Shown piece after piece: positions 1-5,442 of a stretch of 8,402 bases of DNA. The notes beneath the pieces were generated by a model, which made no database searches, had not been told where the DNA came from, and saw nothing but the letters and a program-made list of their open reading frames with translations. Numbering within the stretch: the first letter of the stretch is position 1; the number at the start of each line of letters is the position of its first letter. The translations under genes and the position numbers were made by a program. Origin of the DNA: an uncultured Oscillibacter sp. (GTDB taxonomy: Bacteria; Bacillota; Clostridia; Oscillospirales; Oscillospiraceae); assembly GCA_946494635.1 (NCBI GenBank), contig CAMMCS010000085.1:1-8402 (forward strand), given 5' to 3'.

Positions 1-1
1 G

Positions 2-742
2 CTGCTGAACAACCTGAACGACATCATCATGAAGTTCGTGGGCGTCATCATGTTCGTCGCCCCCCTGGGCCTGGGCGCCTACTTCGCCAACCTGGTGGCC
101 ACCTACGGCCCCGAGATCGTGGGTGACTACGGCCGGTCCATGCTGGTGTACTATCCCCTGTGCGCCCTCTATTTCATCATCTTCTTCCCCCTGTATTCCT
201 TCCTGGCCGGCGGCAAGCAGGGCGTAAAGGTCATGTTCAAGCACATCTTCCGTCCCGCCATCACCGCCTTTGCCACCCAGTCCTCCGCCGCCACCATTCC
301 GGTGAACAAGGAGGCCTGCAACTCCATCGGCGTGCCTGAGGACATCAGCGACCTGGTGCTGCCCATGGGCTGCACCATGCACATGGACGGCTCCGTCCTC
401 AGCTCCATCGTGAAGATCGCCTTCCTGTACGGCATCTTTGATATGCAGTTCACCGGCGCGGAGACCTATGCCATGGCCATCATCGTGGCCATCCTGTCCG
501 CCTTCGTCCTCTCCGGCGCTCCCGGCGGCGGCCTGGTGGGCGAGATGCTGATCGTCTCCATGTTCAACTTCCCCGCCGAGGCCTTCCCCATCATCGCCAC
601 CCTGGGCTTCATCTTCGACCCCGCCGCCACCTGCCTGAACTCCTCCGGCGACACCATCGCCTCCATGATGGTCACCCGGATCGTGGAGGGCAAGGACTGG
701 CTGGTGAAGGCCATGGCCGCCAAGAAGGCGGAGCAGGCCTGA
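2..742 (+). CDS. Dicarboxylate/amino acid:cation symporter (DAACS family), C-terminal part
   Basis: This is the C-terminal ~246 residues of a sodium- or proton-coupled secondary transporter of the inner membrane; the frame is open to the left edge, so the 5' end lies outside the window and the ATG at 29 is an internal Met. Visible family landmarks, in order, are the HP1 hairpin (QSSAATIPV), the TM7 unwound motif (HMDGS, bases 380-394, where the family usually has NMDGT), the HP2 hairpin (SGAPGGGLVGEML) and the TM8 substrate/cation segment (DPAATCLNSSGD, bases 617-652). By alignment with archaeal GltPh, the Asp that contacts the substrate amino group and the Asn/Asp cation ligands are kept, but the Arg that holds an acidic side chain is Ala. 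Family membership is secure; the substrate is not, and a neutral amino acid is more likely than glutamate or aspartate. No terminator is visible before ridA. Confidence 0.9.
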   Translation: MLNNLNDIIMKFVGVIMFVAPLGLGAYFANLVATYGPEIVGDYGRSMLVYYPLCALYFIIFFPLYSFLAGGKQGVKVMFKHIFRPAITAFATQSSAATIPVNKEACNSIGVPEDISDLVLPMGCTMHMDGSVLSSIVKIAFLYGIFDMQFTGAETYAMAIIVAILSAFVLSGAPGGGLVGEMLIVSMFNFPAEAFPIIATLGFIFDPAATCLNSSGDTIASMMVTRIVEGKDWLVKAMAAKKAEQA

Positions 743-749
743 TCCCCTC

Positions 750-778
750 TTGCCATTCCAGCCGGTTTGTCTTACAAT
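750..778 (+). promoter_or_regulatory. Predicted sigma-A promoter of ridA
   Basis: TTGCCA at 750-755 and TACAAT at 773-778 are separated by exactly 17 bases; each box matches the consensus at five of six positions. It sits in an A/T-richer gap just after the transporter stop codon and predicts a transcript start near 785, giving a leader of about 26 bases before the ridA ATG. It suggests that ridA and the glutaredoxin gene can be transcribed independently of the transporter. Confidence 0.6.
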
Positions 779-810
779 AAACGCAGAATTATAAAAAAGG
801 AGTGTTTCCC

Positions 811-1179
811 ATGACTGTCATTGATACCAAGAACGCCCCCGGCGCCATCGGCCCCTATTCCCAGGCCTATGAGGCCAACGGGTTCGTCTTTACCTCCGGC
901 CAGCTGCCGGTGAACCCCGCCGACGGCTCCATGCCTGCGGGCATCGCCGCCCAGGCGGAGTGGAGCTGCAAGAACGTGCTGGCCATCCTGGAGGCCGCCG
1001 GCTCCGGCGCCGGCAAGGTGATCAAGACCACCTGCTTCCTGGCGGACATTGCCGACTTCGCCGCCTTCAACGAGGTGTACGCCAAGTATTTCACCTCCAA
1101 GCCCGCCCGCAGCTGCTTCGCCGTAAAGGACCTGCCCAAGGGCGCCCTGTGCGAGATCGAGGCCATCGCGGTCAAGTAA
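811..1179 (+). CDS. ridA: RidA family reactive imine/enamine deaminase
   Basis: RidA (YjgF/YER057c/UK114 family) hydrolyses reactive 2-aminoacrylate and related enamines/imines made by PLP enzymes such as serine/threonine dehydratases, protecting PLP enzymes in the cytoplasm. The 122-residue product has full family length. Conserved marks are GPYSQA (Tyr16), TSGQLPVNP, NVLAILEAAG, NEVYAKYF, the substrate-carboxylate Arg in PARS (Arg100) and the C-terminal EIEAIAVK with Glu115, corresponding to the Tyr, Arg and Glu active-site residues known in enteric RidA. The ATG at 811 is chosen because AAAAAAGGAG at 793-802 lies 8 bases before it; an in-frame GTG at 802 would overlap that ribosome binding site. 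It is followed 12 bases later by a glutaredoxin-like gene, so the two are probably co-transcribed. The nearby PLP enzyme cysK is a separate unit. Confidence 0.94.
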   Translation: MTVIDTKNAPGAIGPYSQAYEANGFVFTSGQLPVNPADGSMPAGIAAQAEWSCKNVLAILEAAGSGAGKVIKTTCFLADIADFAAFNEVYAKYFTSKPARSCFAVKDLPKGALCEIEAIAVK

Positions 1180-1191
1180 GGAGACGCGGAG

Positions 1192-1443
1192 ATGAAAGTC
1201 ACTGTCATCGGCAGCCACCTGTGCCCTGACACGCTGTATGCCCTCAACAAGCTCAGCGAGGCCAAGGCGGAGATCGAGTTCAAGAATCTCTCCGCCAGCC
1301 TGCCGGACCTGAAGGCCTATCTGGCCCTGCGGGACAGCAGCCCCCTGTATGACGCCGTCAAGAAAAACGGCGGCATCGGCATCCCGGCCTTTGTCCTGGA
1401 GGACGGCGCCGTCACTCTGGATCTGGCGGATGTTCTGAAATAA
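1192..1443 (+). CDS. Glutaredoxin-like small thiol protein (CPDT motif)
   Basis: This 83-residue protein has the size and pattern of a glutaredoxin/thioredoxin-fold domain: an N-terminal beta strand leading into a redox-type loop (SHLCPDT, Cys11-Thr14), a helix (LYALNKLSEA), a middle helix region, then GIGIPAFVLEDG with the expected cis-proline at Pro65, and a last strand/helix. Cys11 is the only cysteine in the whole protein, so it could only act by a monothiol mechanism or as a binding protein; many glutaredoxin-related proteins have CPxC here. The start is well set: AAGGAG at 1178-1183 overlaps the ridA stop codon and lies 8 bases from the ATG. It is probably co-transcribed with ridA and the unit ends at the hairpin that begins at 1457. 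The partner or substrate is unknown. Confidence 0.78.
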   Translation: MKVTVIGSHLCPDTLYALNKLSEAKAEIEFKNLSASLPDLKAYLALRDSSPLYDAVKKNGGIGIPAFVLEDGAVTLDLADVLK

Positions 1444-1456
1444 GCAGACGCAAAAG

Positions 1457-1502
1457 CGCCCCGGCGGGAAACCTGAACGGTTCCCGCCGGGGCGGCTCTT
1501 TT
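1457..1502. terminator. Bidirectional intrinsic terminator between convergent units
   Basis: A perfect 14-base-pair GC-rich stem (1457-1470 with 1481-1494) closes a 10-base loop. It is flanked by AAAA at 1452-1455 and TTTT at 1499-1502, so either strand gives a stem followed by a U-run. It lies 13 bases after the glutaredoxin stop codon and 13 bases beyond the stop codon of the minus-strand small gene, so it can end both transcripts. Confidence 0.85.
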
Positions 1503-1507
1503 GCTGC

Positions 1508-1690
1508 TCAAAACTCCGTGATGGTCTCCGCGCCGCCCTCCTCCAGCTGCCGCAGGGCGGCCAGCGTGCCGAGGGTGGTGCCCAGCTGGGTCAGCAGGAT
1601 GGCCGCGCGGGACAGTTCCTCCGTGGTCATGCACTTGGCCATGGCCACCGCCGCAGCGTAAATCCCCGTGCTCCAGTCATAGGCGTCCAT
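1508..1690 (-). CDS. Small 60-residue protein, possibly DUF6774-like
   Basis: The product has 60 residues: a polar start (MDAYDWSTG), an alanine-rich helix, an acidic turn (TTEELSR) and a hydrophobic helix (AAILLTQLGTTLGTLAALRQ), ending in a short acidic tail. The LTQLGTTLGTLAALR stretch recalls small uncharacterised clostridial proteins grouped as DUF6774; this family call is from memory and tentative. The start at 1690 is supported by GGAGG (1701-1705) 10 bases upstream; the frame is open further upstream, but no better-placed start codon with a ribosome binding site is seen there. It lies 68 bases after the second DUF2812 gene on the same strand with no clear terminator between them, so it may be the last gene of the PadR operon. 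It has no signal peptide. The function is not known. Confidence 0.68.
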   Translation of the reverse strand: MDAYDWSTGIYAAAVAMAKCMTTEELSRAAILLTQLGTTLGTLAALRQLEEGGAETITEF

Positions 1691-1758
1691 CCCCTGTCCC
1701 CCTCCCTGGTGAACAGTGTATGAGACGGAGGAGGATTTCTTGCCGGGCCTGAAGGCCG

Positions 1759-2892
1759 TCACCCCTGCCGAGCCTCCGCCATGGCAGCGGCGTATTGGGG
1801 CAGCAGGTCTGCCAGCGGCGCGTCCGTGTCCGCCTCCACGCTCCACACCTGGTCCCCCAGCCGGAGCAGCATATACTGATCGCCGTCCACCGCCGCCCCG
1901 GTCCAGACCCCGTCCAGGCCGGGGTATTCGGTTTCTGTGACAGCATAGTCGTCCCCGTACTGCGCCAGGAGACTGTCCGCCAGGTCGTCCGCCAGGGACG
2001 GGAAGCGGAGGCGGTAGTACAGGGCCTCACTGTACCGGTAGTACCGCCGCCCCTCTGTATAGTCCTCTATGGTCCACCACTGTTCGCTGGTGAGCCAGTT
2101 CTCCTGGGGGCTGGCCACCACCTCCCCGTCCTGGGACACTTCCACATAGGGTACCGACTCATCATAATAGGTGAGATAATAGGAGATCGGACGAAATGTC
2201 CGGCGGCTGCTGTGTACGCCGTTGTACCCCAGGGCGATGACGTAGAACACCCACAGCAGGTCCATCACCAGCGCCAGCCCGCAGGCCAGCCGGTAGGGCC
2301 GCCGGCGGGGGGCCTCCACGCCGGCCCGCATGGTCCGCAGGGTCCGCCGCAGGACGCGGGTCTGCCACCTGGCCATAAAAAACGACGTTCCAAAGAAGCT
2401 GACGCCCGCCGCCAGATACCACAGGGGCTGCCAGCTCCCCACCAGATGGGCGAAGTACGTCCCCCCGGAAACATACAGGGCGAAGGCAAGGAGCCCCGCG
2501 AAGAGCGCCAGAATCCCCCAGCTGAGATACCTGCTGATCCGCTCCTGCCGGGAGAAGCGGTCATAGGCCCGTGCCTCCGTCTCCGGATCCGTGTGGAGCT
2601 CCGGAGCCTCCGGGTCGTCGCACCGCCACAGGTGCATGGTCTTTCCGATGGTGTCCACATACTCCCAGCCCAGGGCCCGGTAGGTTTCCCGGCGCTCCTG
2701 GTCCGGGCACCCCTCCTTTTTGGCCGCAGGCTCCAGCCGGTAGCGGACGGTCTTGGGCCTCCCCCGCTCAAAGGAGGCAAACCGGAACAGGATCCAGCTG
2801 GGGACGTAAAACCAGCCCTTGGCTGCCAAATCCTCCAATCGGGCCTGCCAGGCGGCCACATCCTCCACATATCCCGGCATCAGCTTGACCAT
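1759..2892 (-). CDS. DUF2812 domain membrane protein (second copy)
   Basis: This 377-residue protein has a soluble N-terminal domain of about 115 residues with the DUF2812 pattern: WQARLEDLAAKGWFY, FRFASFERG, VRYRLEP, YRALGWEYVD, then a HLWR strand and the closing ELHTDPE. Three hydrophobic segments follow, at about residues 121-141, 153-174 and 200-222. The last ~150 residues are polar, rich in Tyr and Trp, and probably lie outside the membrane. DUF2812 proteins are typically encoded next to PadR regulators in Firmicutes; their biochemical role is not established. AGGAGGA (2899-2905) lies 6 bases before the ATG at 2892, which fixes the start over the Met at residue 5. It follows the first DUF2812 gene by 21 bases. 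The two share order and topology but little sequence outside the N-terminal domain, which points to an old duplication. Confidence 0.85.
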   Translation of the reverse strand: MVKLMPGYVEDVAAWQARLEDLAAKGWFYVPSWILFRFASFERGRPKTVRYRLEPAAKKEGCPDQERRETYRALGWEYVDTIGKTMHLWRCDDPEAPELHTDPETEARAYDRFSRQERISRYLSWGILALFAGLLAFALYVSGGTYFAHLVGSWQPLWYLAAGVSFFGTSFFMARWQTRVLRRTLRTMRAGVEAPRRRPYRLACGLALVMDLLWVFYVIALGYNGVHSSRRTFRPISYYLTYYDESVPYVEVSQDGEVVASPQENWLTSEQWWTIEDYTEGRRYYRYSEALYYRLRFPSLADDLADSLLAQYGDDYAVTETEYPGLDGVWTGAAVDGDQYMLLRLGDQVWSVEADTDAPLADLLPQYAAAMAEARQG

Positions 2893-2913
2893 GGCGCGTC
2901 CTCCTCTCTCTTT

Positions 2914-4044
2914 CTACTGAAATTCCACCAGCACGGCGGCGAAGCCGTCCAGGTGCTCTGTCAGGTCTGTGCCGGCCTCCGCCCGCTCCGCCAGGACGAT
3001 CCGCCCCAGCCGGCCGGCAAAGAACTGGTTCTTCCCCGCGTCGATCACCGCCGCCTGGTCAAAGCGGCTGTCCGTCACCTCCCGAACCTCCGCGCCGGGC
3101 CAGGCGTCCAGGAACGTGCTGATCCGCTCCCGGTACAGGGCCTCCGCCAGAGGCGCGCATACCACCCGATCCAGCCGGGCCCACACGGAGACGGAGGGCT
3201 GCCAGCGGAACTGGGTGACCTGCCGGCTCTGGATCAGCAGGCCGTCAAAGGTCTCATACCGGGCAATATCCATCTCCAGTCCGGCGGCCTCCGGGTCCAG
3301 CGTCTCCAGATCCACATAGGGCAGGGGTCCCGGTGCTTCGGAGAGGGGCATCTCCTGCCGGCCAGCCATCACAAAAATCAGGAATCCCACCAGCAGAACA
3401 ACGGACGACCAGGTGACGGCCTCATGCCGCAGGCTGCGGCGGACGGCTTTGTTGGGATCCCCGGGTTCCAGGGACACCCCCGCCGCCAGGCGGCGGCGCA
3501 GCCTTGCCACGCCTCTCACATAGCGGATGACATCCCAAAGCGATTCCCCCGCCCAGCAGACCGCAAACAGCCACACCGCCCACATGCCCGACAGGAACTT
3601 CTCCACTACACGTCCGCTTCCCATCCACAGGTCGTCAAACTGCAGGAACAGCCACAGCAGCTCCAAAAGTCCCGCCAGTAAACTCCACCGCAGGATCCTT
3701 CCCAGGAGCTTTCCCCAGGCCCAAGCCTGGCTCTCCGGGTCTGTGTACAGGTCCGGTGCCGTGGGATCGAAGCAGTAGTAAACCTGGTAGTCCCCGCCCG
3801 CCGTGCAGGCGGGCCGCCAGCCCAGGTCCTGGCAGAGGGCGTCCGCCTCCTCCTGCTCCGCCCCGTCCCGCCGCCTGGGGGCCAGCCGCACCCGGCAGGA
3901 GATGGGCTTCATCCGCTCGAACTTCGCCCAGGTGCCCCACCTCTCCAGGATCCAGCCCTGGGCGGCCTTTTCCTCCAGCCAGGCCTCGATGGTGCCCACA
4001 TCCCACAGGTCTCTGGGCACCAGAAACCGCTTGTGGTCTTTCAT
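2914..4044 (-). CDS. DUF2812 domain membrane protein (first copy)
   Basis: This 376-residue protein has an N-terminal DUF2812-type domain (residues about 8-105): IEAWLEEKAAQGWILE, FERMKPISCRVRLAP, LCQDLGWRPA and the closing DLYTDPES. Hydrophobic segments at about 115-135, 150-172 and 208-227 predict three membrane passes. A basic stretch (RLRRRLAAG) between the second and third fits a cytoplasmic loop. The C-terminal ~148 residues would then be extracytoplasmic, with no catalytic motif I recognise. Its ATG overlaps the padR stop codon in an ATGA arrangement, and AGGAGG (4053-4058) inside padR lies 8 bases before it, so translation is probably coupled to the repressor. The likely role is a membrane sensor or effector under PadR control; this is inference, and no ligand can be read from the sequence. 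Confidence 0.86.
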   Translation of the reverse strand: MKDHKRFLVPRDLWDVGTIEAWLEEKAAQGWILERWGTWAKFERMKPISCRVRLAPRRRDGAEQEEADALCQDLGWRPACTAGGDYQVYYCFDPTAPDLYTDPESQAWAWGKLLGRILRWSLLAGLLELLWLFLQFDDLWMGSGRVVEKFLSGMWAVWLFAVCWAGESLWDVIRYVRGVARLRRRLAAGVSLEPGDPNKAVRRSLRHEAVTWSSVVLLVGFLIFVMAGRQEMPLSEAPGPLPYVDLETLDPEAAGLEMDIARYETFDGLLIQSRQVTQFRWQPSVSVWARLDRVVCAPLAEALYRERISTFLDAWPGAEVREVTDSRFDQAAVIDAGKNQFFAGRLGRIVLAERAEAGTDLTEHLDGFAAVLVEFQ

Positions 4045-4397
4045 GGCAGCTCCCTCCTCTCTGCGCCGGGCAGCGCCTGCTCCGCCGCCCGCTCCTCCCG
4101 TTCGCCGTCACCCACACAGAGGCGCAGACGGCTCAGCTCCTGCCGGAACAGCGCCCGGCCCCGGTCTGTGATGGCGTAGGTCCGCTTCCGGCCCTCCACC
4201 GCCGTCTCCCGGATCAAGCCCTCCTCCTGAAATTTTGCCAGAATGGTGTACAGGGTCCCCGGCCCCAGGGGCACCCGGCCGGCAGTGGCGTCATCCACAT
4301 ACTGGACGATCTCCGTGCCGCACCGCTCCTGCCGCAGCAGGCTCAGCAGCACATAGAACATGCTCTCTGTCAGCACCTTCAGCGGTTCCCTGGCCAT
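4041..4397 (-). CDS. PadR family transcriptional repressor
   Basis: This 118-residue protein has the PadR winged helix-turn-helix at residues ~8-85: an N-terminal helix (LTESMFYVLLSLLRQE), the CGTEIVQYV helix, the recognition helix (VPLGPGTLYTILAKFQEEGLI) and the wing (GRKRTYAITDRGR). The C-terminal helix that normally forms the dimer is short and charged, placing it with the small PadR group. These proteins usually repress their own operon and are released by a ligand or phenolic/drug-like compound; the inducer here is unknown. The start at 4397 has a purine-rich AAGGGGGGAG site at 4401-4410. It is the first gene of a minus-strand operon and its promoter carries two matching inverted repeats, which strongly suggests autoregulation. 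Confidence 0.93.
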   Translation of the reverse strand: MAREPLKVLTESMFYVLLSLLRQERCGTEIVQYVDDATAGRVPLGPGTLYTILAKFQEEGLIRETAVEGRKRTYAITDRGRALFRQELSRLRLCVGDGEREERAAEQALPGAERRELP

Positions 4398-4411
4398 GGT
4401 CTCCCCCCTTC

Positions 4412-4430
4412 AATATCGAAGCACGATATT
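4412..4430. promoter_or_regulatory. Predicted PadR operator O1
   Basis: A perfect inverted repeat, AATATCG-5-CGATATT, lies just upstream of the padR ribosome binding site and starts about 4 bases past the predicted transcript start. Half-sites and spacer length are identical to the second repeat at 4446-4464; only the 5-base spacers differ (AAGCA here, TTTTA there). Its A/T-rich half-sites stand out from the GC-rich surroundings and resemble the kind of palindrome bound by PadR dimers. Confidence 0.78.
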
Positions 4431-4440
4431 CTTTGATTCC

Positions 4441-4469
4441 ACTATAATATCGTTTTACGATATTGTCAA
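4441..4469 (-). promoter_or_regulatory. Predicted sigma-A promoter of the padR-DUF2812 operon
   Basis: On the minus strand, a perfect TTGACA (-35, bases 4464-4469) and TATAGT (-10, bases 4441-4446, five of six) are separated by exactly 17 bases. The predicted start of transcription is near 4434, about 37 bases before the padR ATG. The spacer is occupied completely by the operator at 4446-4464, so polymerase and repressor could not bind together. Confidence 0.8.
4446..4464. promoter_or_regulatory. Predicted PadR operator O2, within the promoter spacer
   Basis: This second perfect AATATCG-5-CGATATT repeat has its centre 34 bases from the centre of O1, roughly three DNA turns. It spans the whole spacer and touches the last base of both the -10 and the -35 box of the padR promoter. 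This is a textbook position for repression by direct competition with polymerase. It also lies upstream of the divergent hydrolase gene and overlaps a possible weak rightward promoter (TTGATT 4433-4438, TACGAT 4456-4461, 17-base spacer). Confidence 0.8.
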
Positions 4470-4493
4470 CACAGACTTTGGTTCTGATTGGAT

Positions 4494-4507
4494 TTCCAGC
4501 TCTGGAA
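4494..4507. repeat. Short perfect palindrome upstream of the hydrolase gene
   Basis: TTCCAG-2-CTGGAA is a perfect 6-base inverted repeat with a 2-base centre, lying in the divergent gap between padR and the SleB-type gene. It may be a regulator site for the rightward gene or chance; nothing else in the window repeats it. Confidence 0.35.
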
Positions 4508-4518
4508 GGTTTTGAGGG

Positions 4519-4547
4519 TTGCGGCACGCCCTGTCCTCCTGTATGCT
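4519..4547 (+). promoter_or_regulatory. Possible promoter of the SleB-type hydrolase gene
   Basis: TTGCGG (4519-4524) and TATGCT (4542-4547) have a 17-base spacer but match the consensus only at three and four positions. The predicted start near 4554 would give a leader of about 34 bases. If the gene is transcribed by a sporulation sigma factor, this sigma-A-like pair would not be relevant. Confidence 0.3.
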
Positions 4548-4587
4548 TTTGTTCAGCAGATAAAAACCAGAAAGGACGATTTTTCCC

Positions 4588-5382
4588 ATGAAACGAAAAC
4601 TTTTCTGCGGCCTGCTGGCCGCTCTCACCCTGTTCTGTATTCCGGCCAAGGCTTCTCCCGGGCGGGTGATCCCTGTCCAGGTGGACGGCACCGTGCTGAG
4701 CCAGGGCGTCAACTATCTGGAAAAGGGCGTGACCTACGTCCCCCTCCGGGGCCTGCTGAACGCCTTCGGCGGCTGGAGCATCTGGTGGGACAGCGGGGAA
4801 AAGGTGGCGGCTGCCTCCTCCGGATCCCAGTCCCTCACCGCGGACCCCGCCGGAGACACGTTGACAGTCAACGGCCGTACATACAGCGGCAAGGTCTTTG
4901 TGGAGCGGGGCCGCACCTACGTCCCCCTGCGGATCCTGGTGACCGCACTTGGCGGCGGTGTTGCCTGGGACCCCTATCTGGGCGGCGCGGCAGTCACCTC
5001 CCCCGGCGCGGAGTACGACGCCATGGATCTCTACTGGCTCAGCCGCATCATCAGCGCCGAGAGCCGGGGCGAGGCCCTGGACGGCCAGATCGCCGTGGGC
5101 AACGTGGTGCTGAACCGGGTGGAGAGCGCGGACTTCCCCGGCACCATTCCCGCCGTCATCTTTGACCGCAAGCATGACATCCAGTTTACCCCCATCTCCA
5201 ACGGCACGGTGTACCTGCCGCCCACGGCCCAGTCGGTGGAGGCGGCCAAGCGGGCCCTGGACGGGGAGAACACCGTGGGCGACGCCCTGTACTTTTACGC
5301 CCCGGCCCTTTCCCAGGGGGTGTGGATCAACGCCAACCGGACGTATCTCATGACCATCGGCTGTCACCGGTTCTACCTGTAA
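4588..5382 (+). CDS. Secreted SleB-type cell-wall hydrolase with copper amine oxidase N-like repeats
   Basis: This 264-residue protein begins with a signal peptide (MKRK, a hydrophobic core and a likely cut after AKA at about residue 22). Residues ~28-138 form a copper amine oxidase N-terminal-like (PF07833-type) module, shown by two copies of the TYVPLR motif followed by a small-residue/Gly-Gly end (GVTYVPLRGLLNAFGG, GRTYVPLRILVTALGG). Residues ~149-264 match the SleB hydrolase domain (PF07486): LSRIISAESRGE with the probable catalytic Glu158, GQIAVGNVVLNRV, FPGTIPAVIF, the QFTPISNGT segment, ALYFYAP and the closing IGCHRFY. SleB-type enzymes cut peptidoglycan, in bacilli the spore cortex during germination. 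This one could act on spore cortex or vegetative wall. AAAGGA at 4571-4576 supports the ATG. No terminator is visible after it; the promoter of the next gene starts directly after its stop codon. Confidence 0.9.
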   Translation: MKRKLFCGLLAALTLFCIPAKASPGRVIPVQVDGTVLSQGVNYLEKGVTYVPLRGLLNAFGGWSIWWDSGEKVAAASSGSQSLTADPAGDTLTVNGRTYSGKVFVERGRTYVPLRILVTALGGGVAWDPYLGGAAVTSPGAEYDAMDLYWLSRIISAESRGEALDGQIAVGNVVLNRVESADFPGTIPAVIFDRKHDIQFTPISNGTVYLPPTAQSVEAAKRALDGENTVGDALYFYAPALSQGVWINANRTYLMTIGCHRFYL

Positions 5383-5411
5383 TTGACATTTTCCCGCCGG
5401 GGGGCTAAAAT
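5383..5411 (+). promoter_or_regulatory. Near-consensus sigma-A promoter of the TIGR04255-like gene
   Basis: TTGACA (5383-5388, perfect) and TAAAAT (5406-5411, five of six) have a 17-base spacer. The -35 box starts at the base right after the hydrolase stop codon. The predicted start near 5418 leaves a leader of about 25 bases before the ATG at 5443. This suggests the downstream gene is expressed steadily and independently of the hydrolase gene. Confidence 0.82.
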
Positions 5412-5442
5412 AAGGCCATCAAGCGATAAAGGAGCATGTCCC

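Noticed and set aside
802..810. GTG at 802 as the ridA start
   Set aside because: It overlaps the ribosome binding site that serves the ATG at 811, and RidA proteins start close to that Met.
1691..1758. A separate promoter for the 60-residue gene in this 68-base gap
   Set aside because: A TACACT-like -10 can be found on the minus strand, but no -35 box at a sensible distance; the small GGCCTTCAGGCC hairpin there has no T-run, so neither a promoter nor a terminator is convincing.
1716..1940. A 74-codon plus-strand frame starting MYETEEDFLPGLK
   Set aside because: The first residues look protein-like, but there is no ribosome binding site, and it runs antisense into the second DUF2812 gene with Pro/Arg-rich shadow sequence.
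1795..3681. A 628-codon plus-strand open frame across the DUF2812 region
   Set aside because: It is antisense to two good genes with domains, ribosome binding sites and operon spacing. The translation is Pro/Gly/Gln/His/Arg-rich low-complexity text with no family pattern, which is typical of shadow frames in GC-rich DNA.
4291..5367. A 358-codon minus-strand open frame across the padR promoter and the hydrolase gene
   Set aside because: It is antisense to the SleB-type gene, crosses the operators, and reads as Gly/Ala/His-rich shadow sequence.
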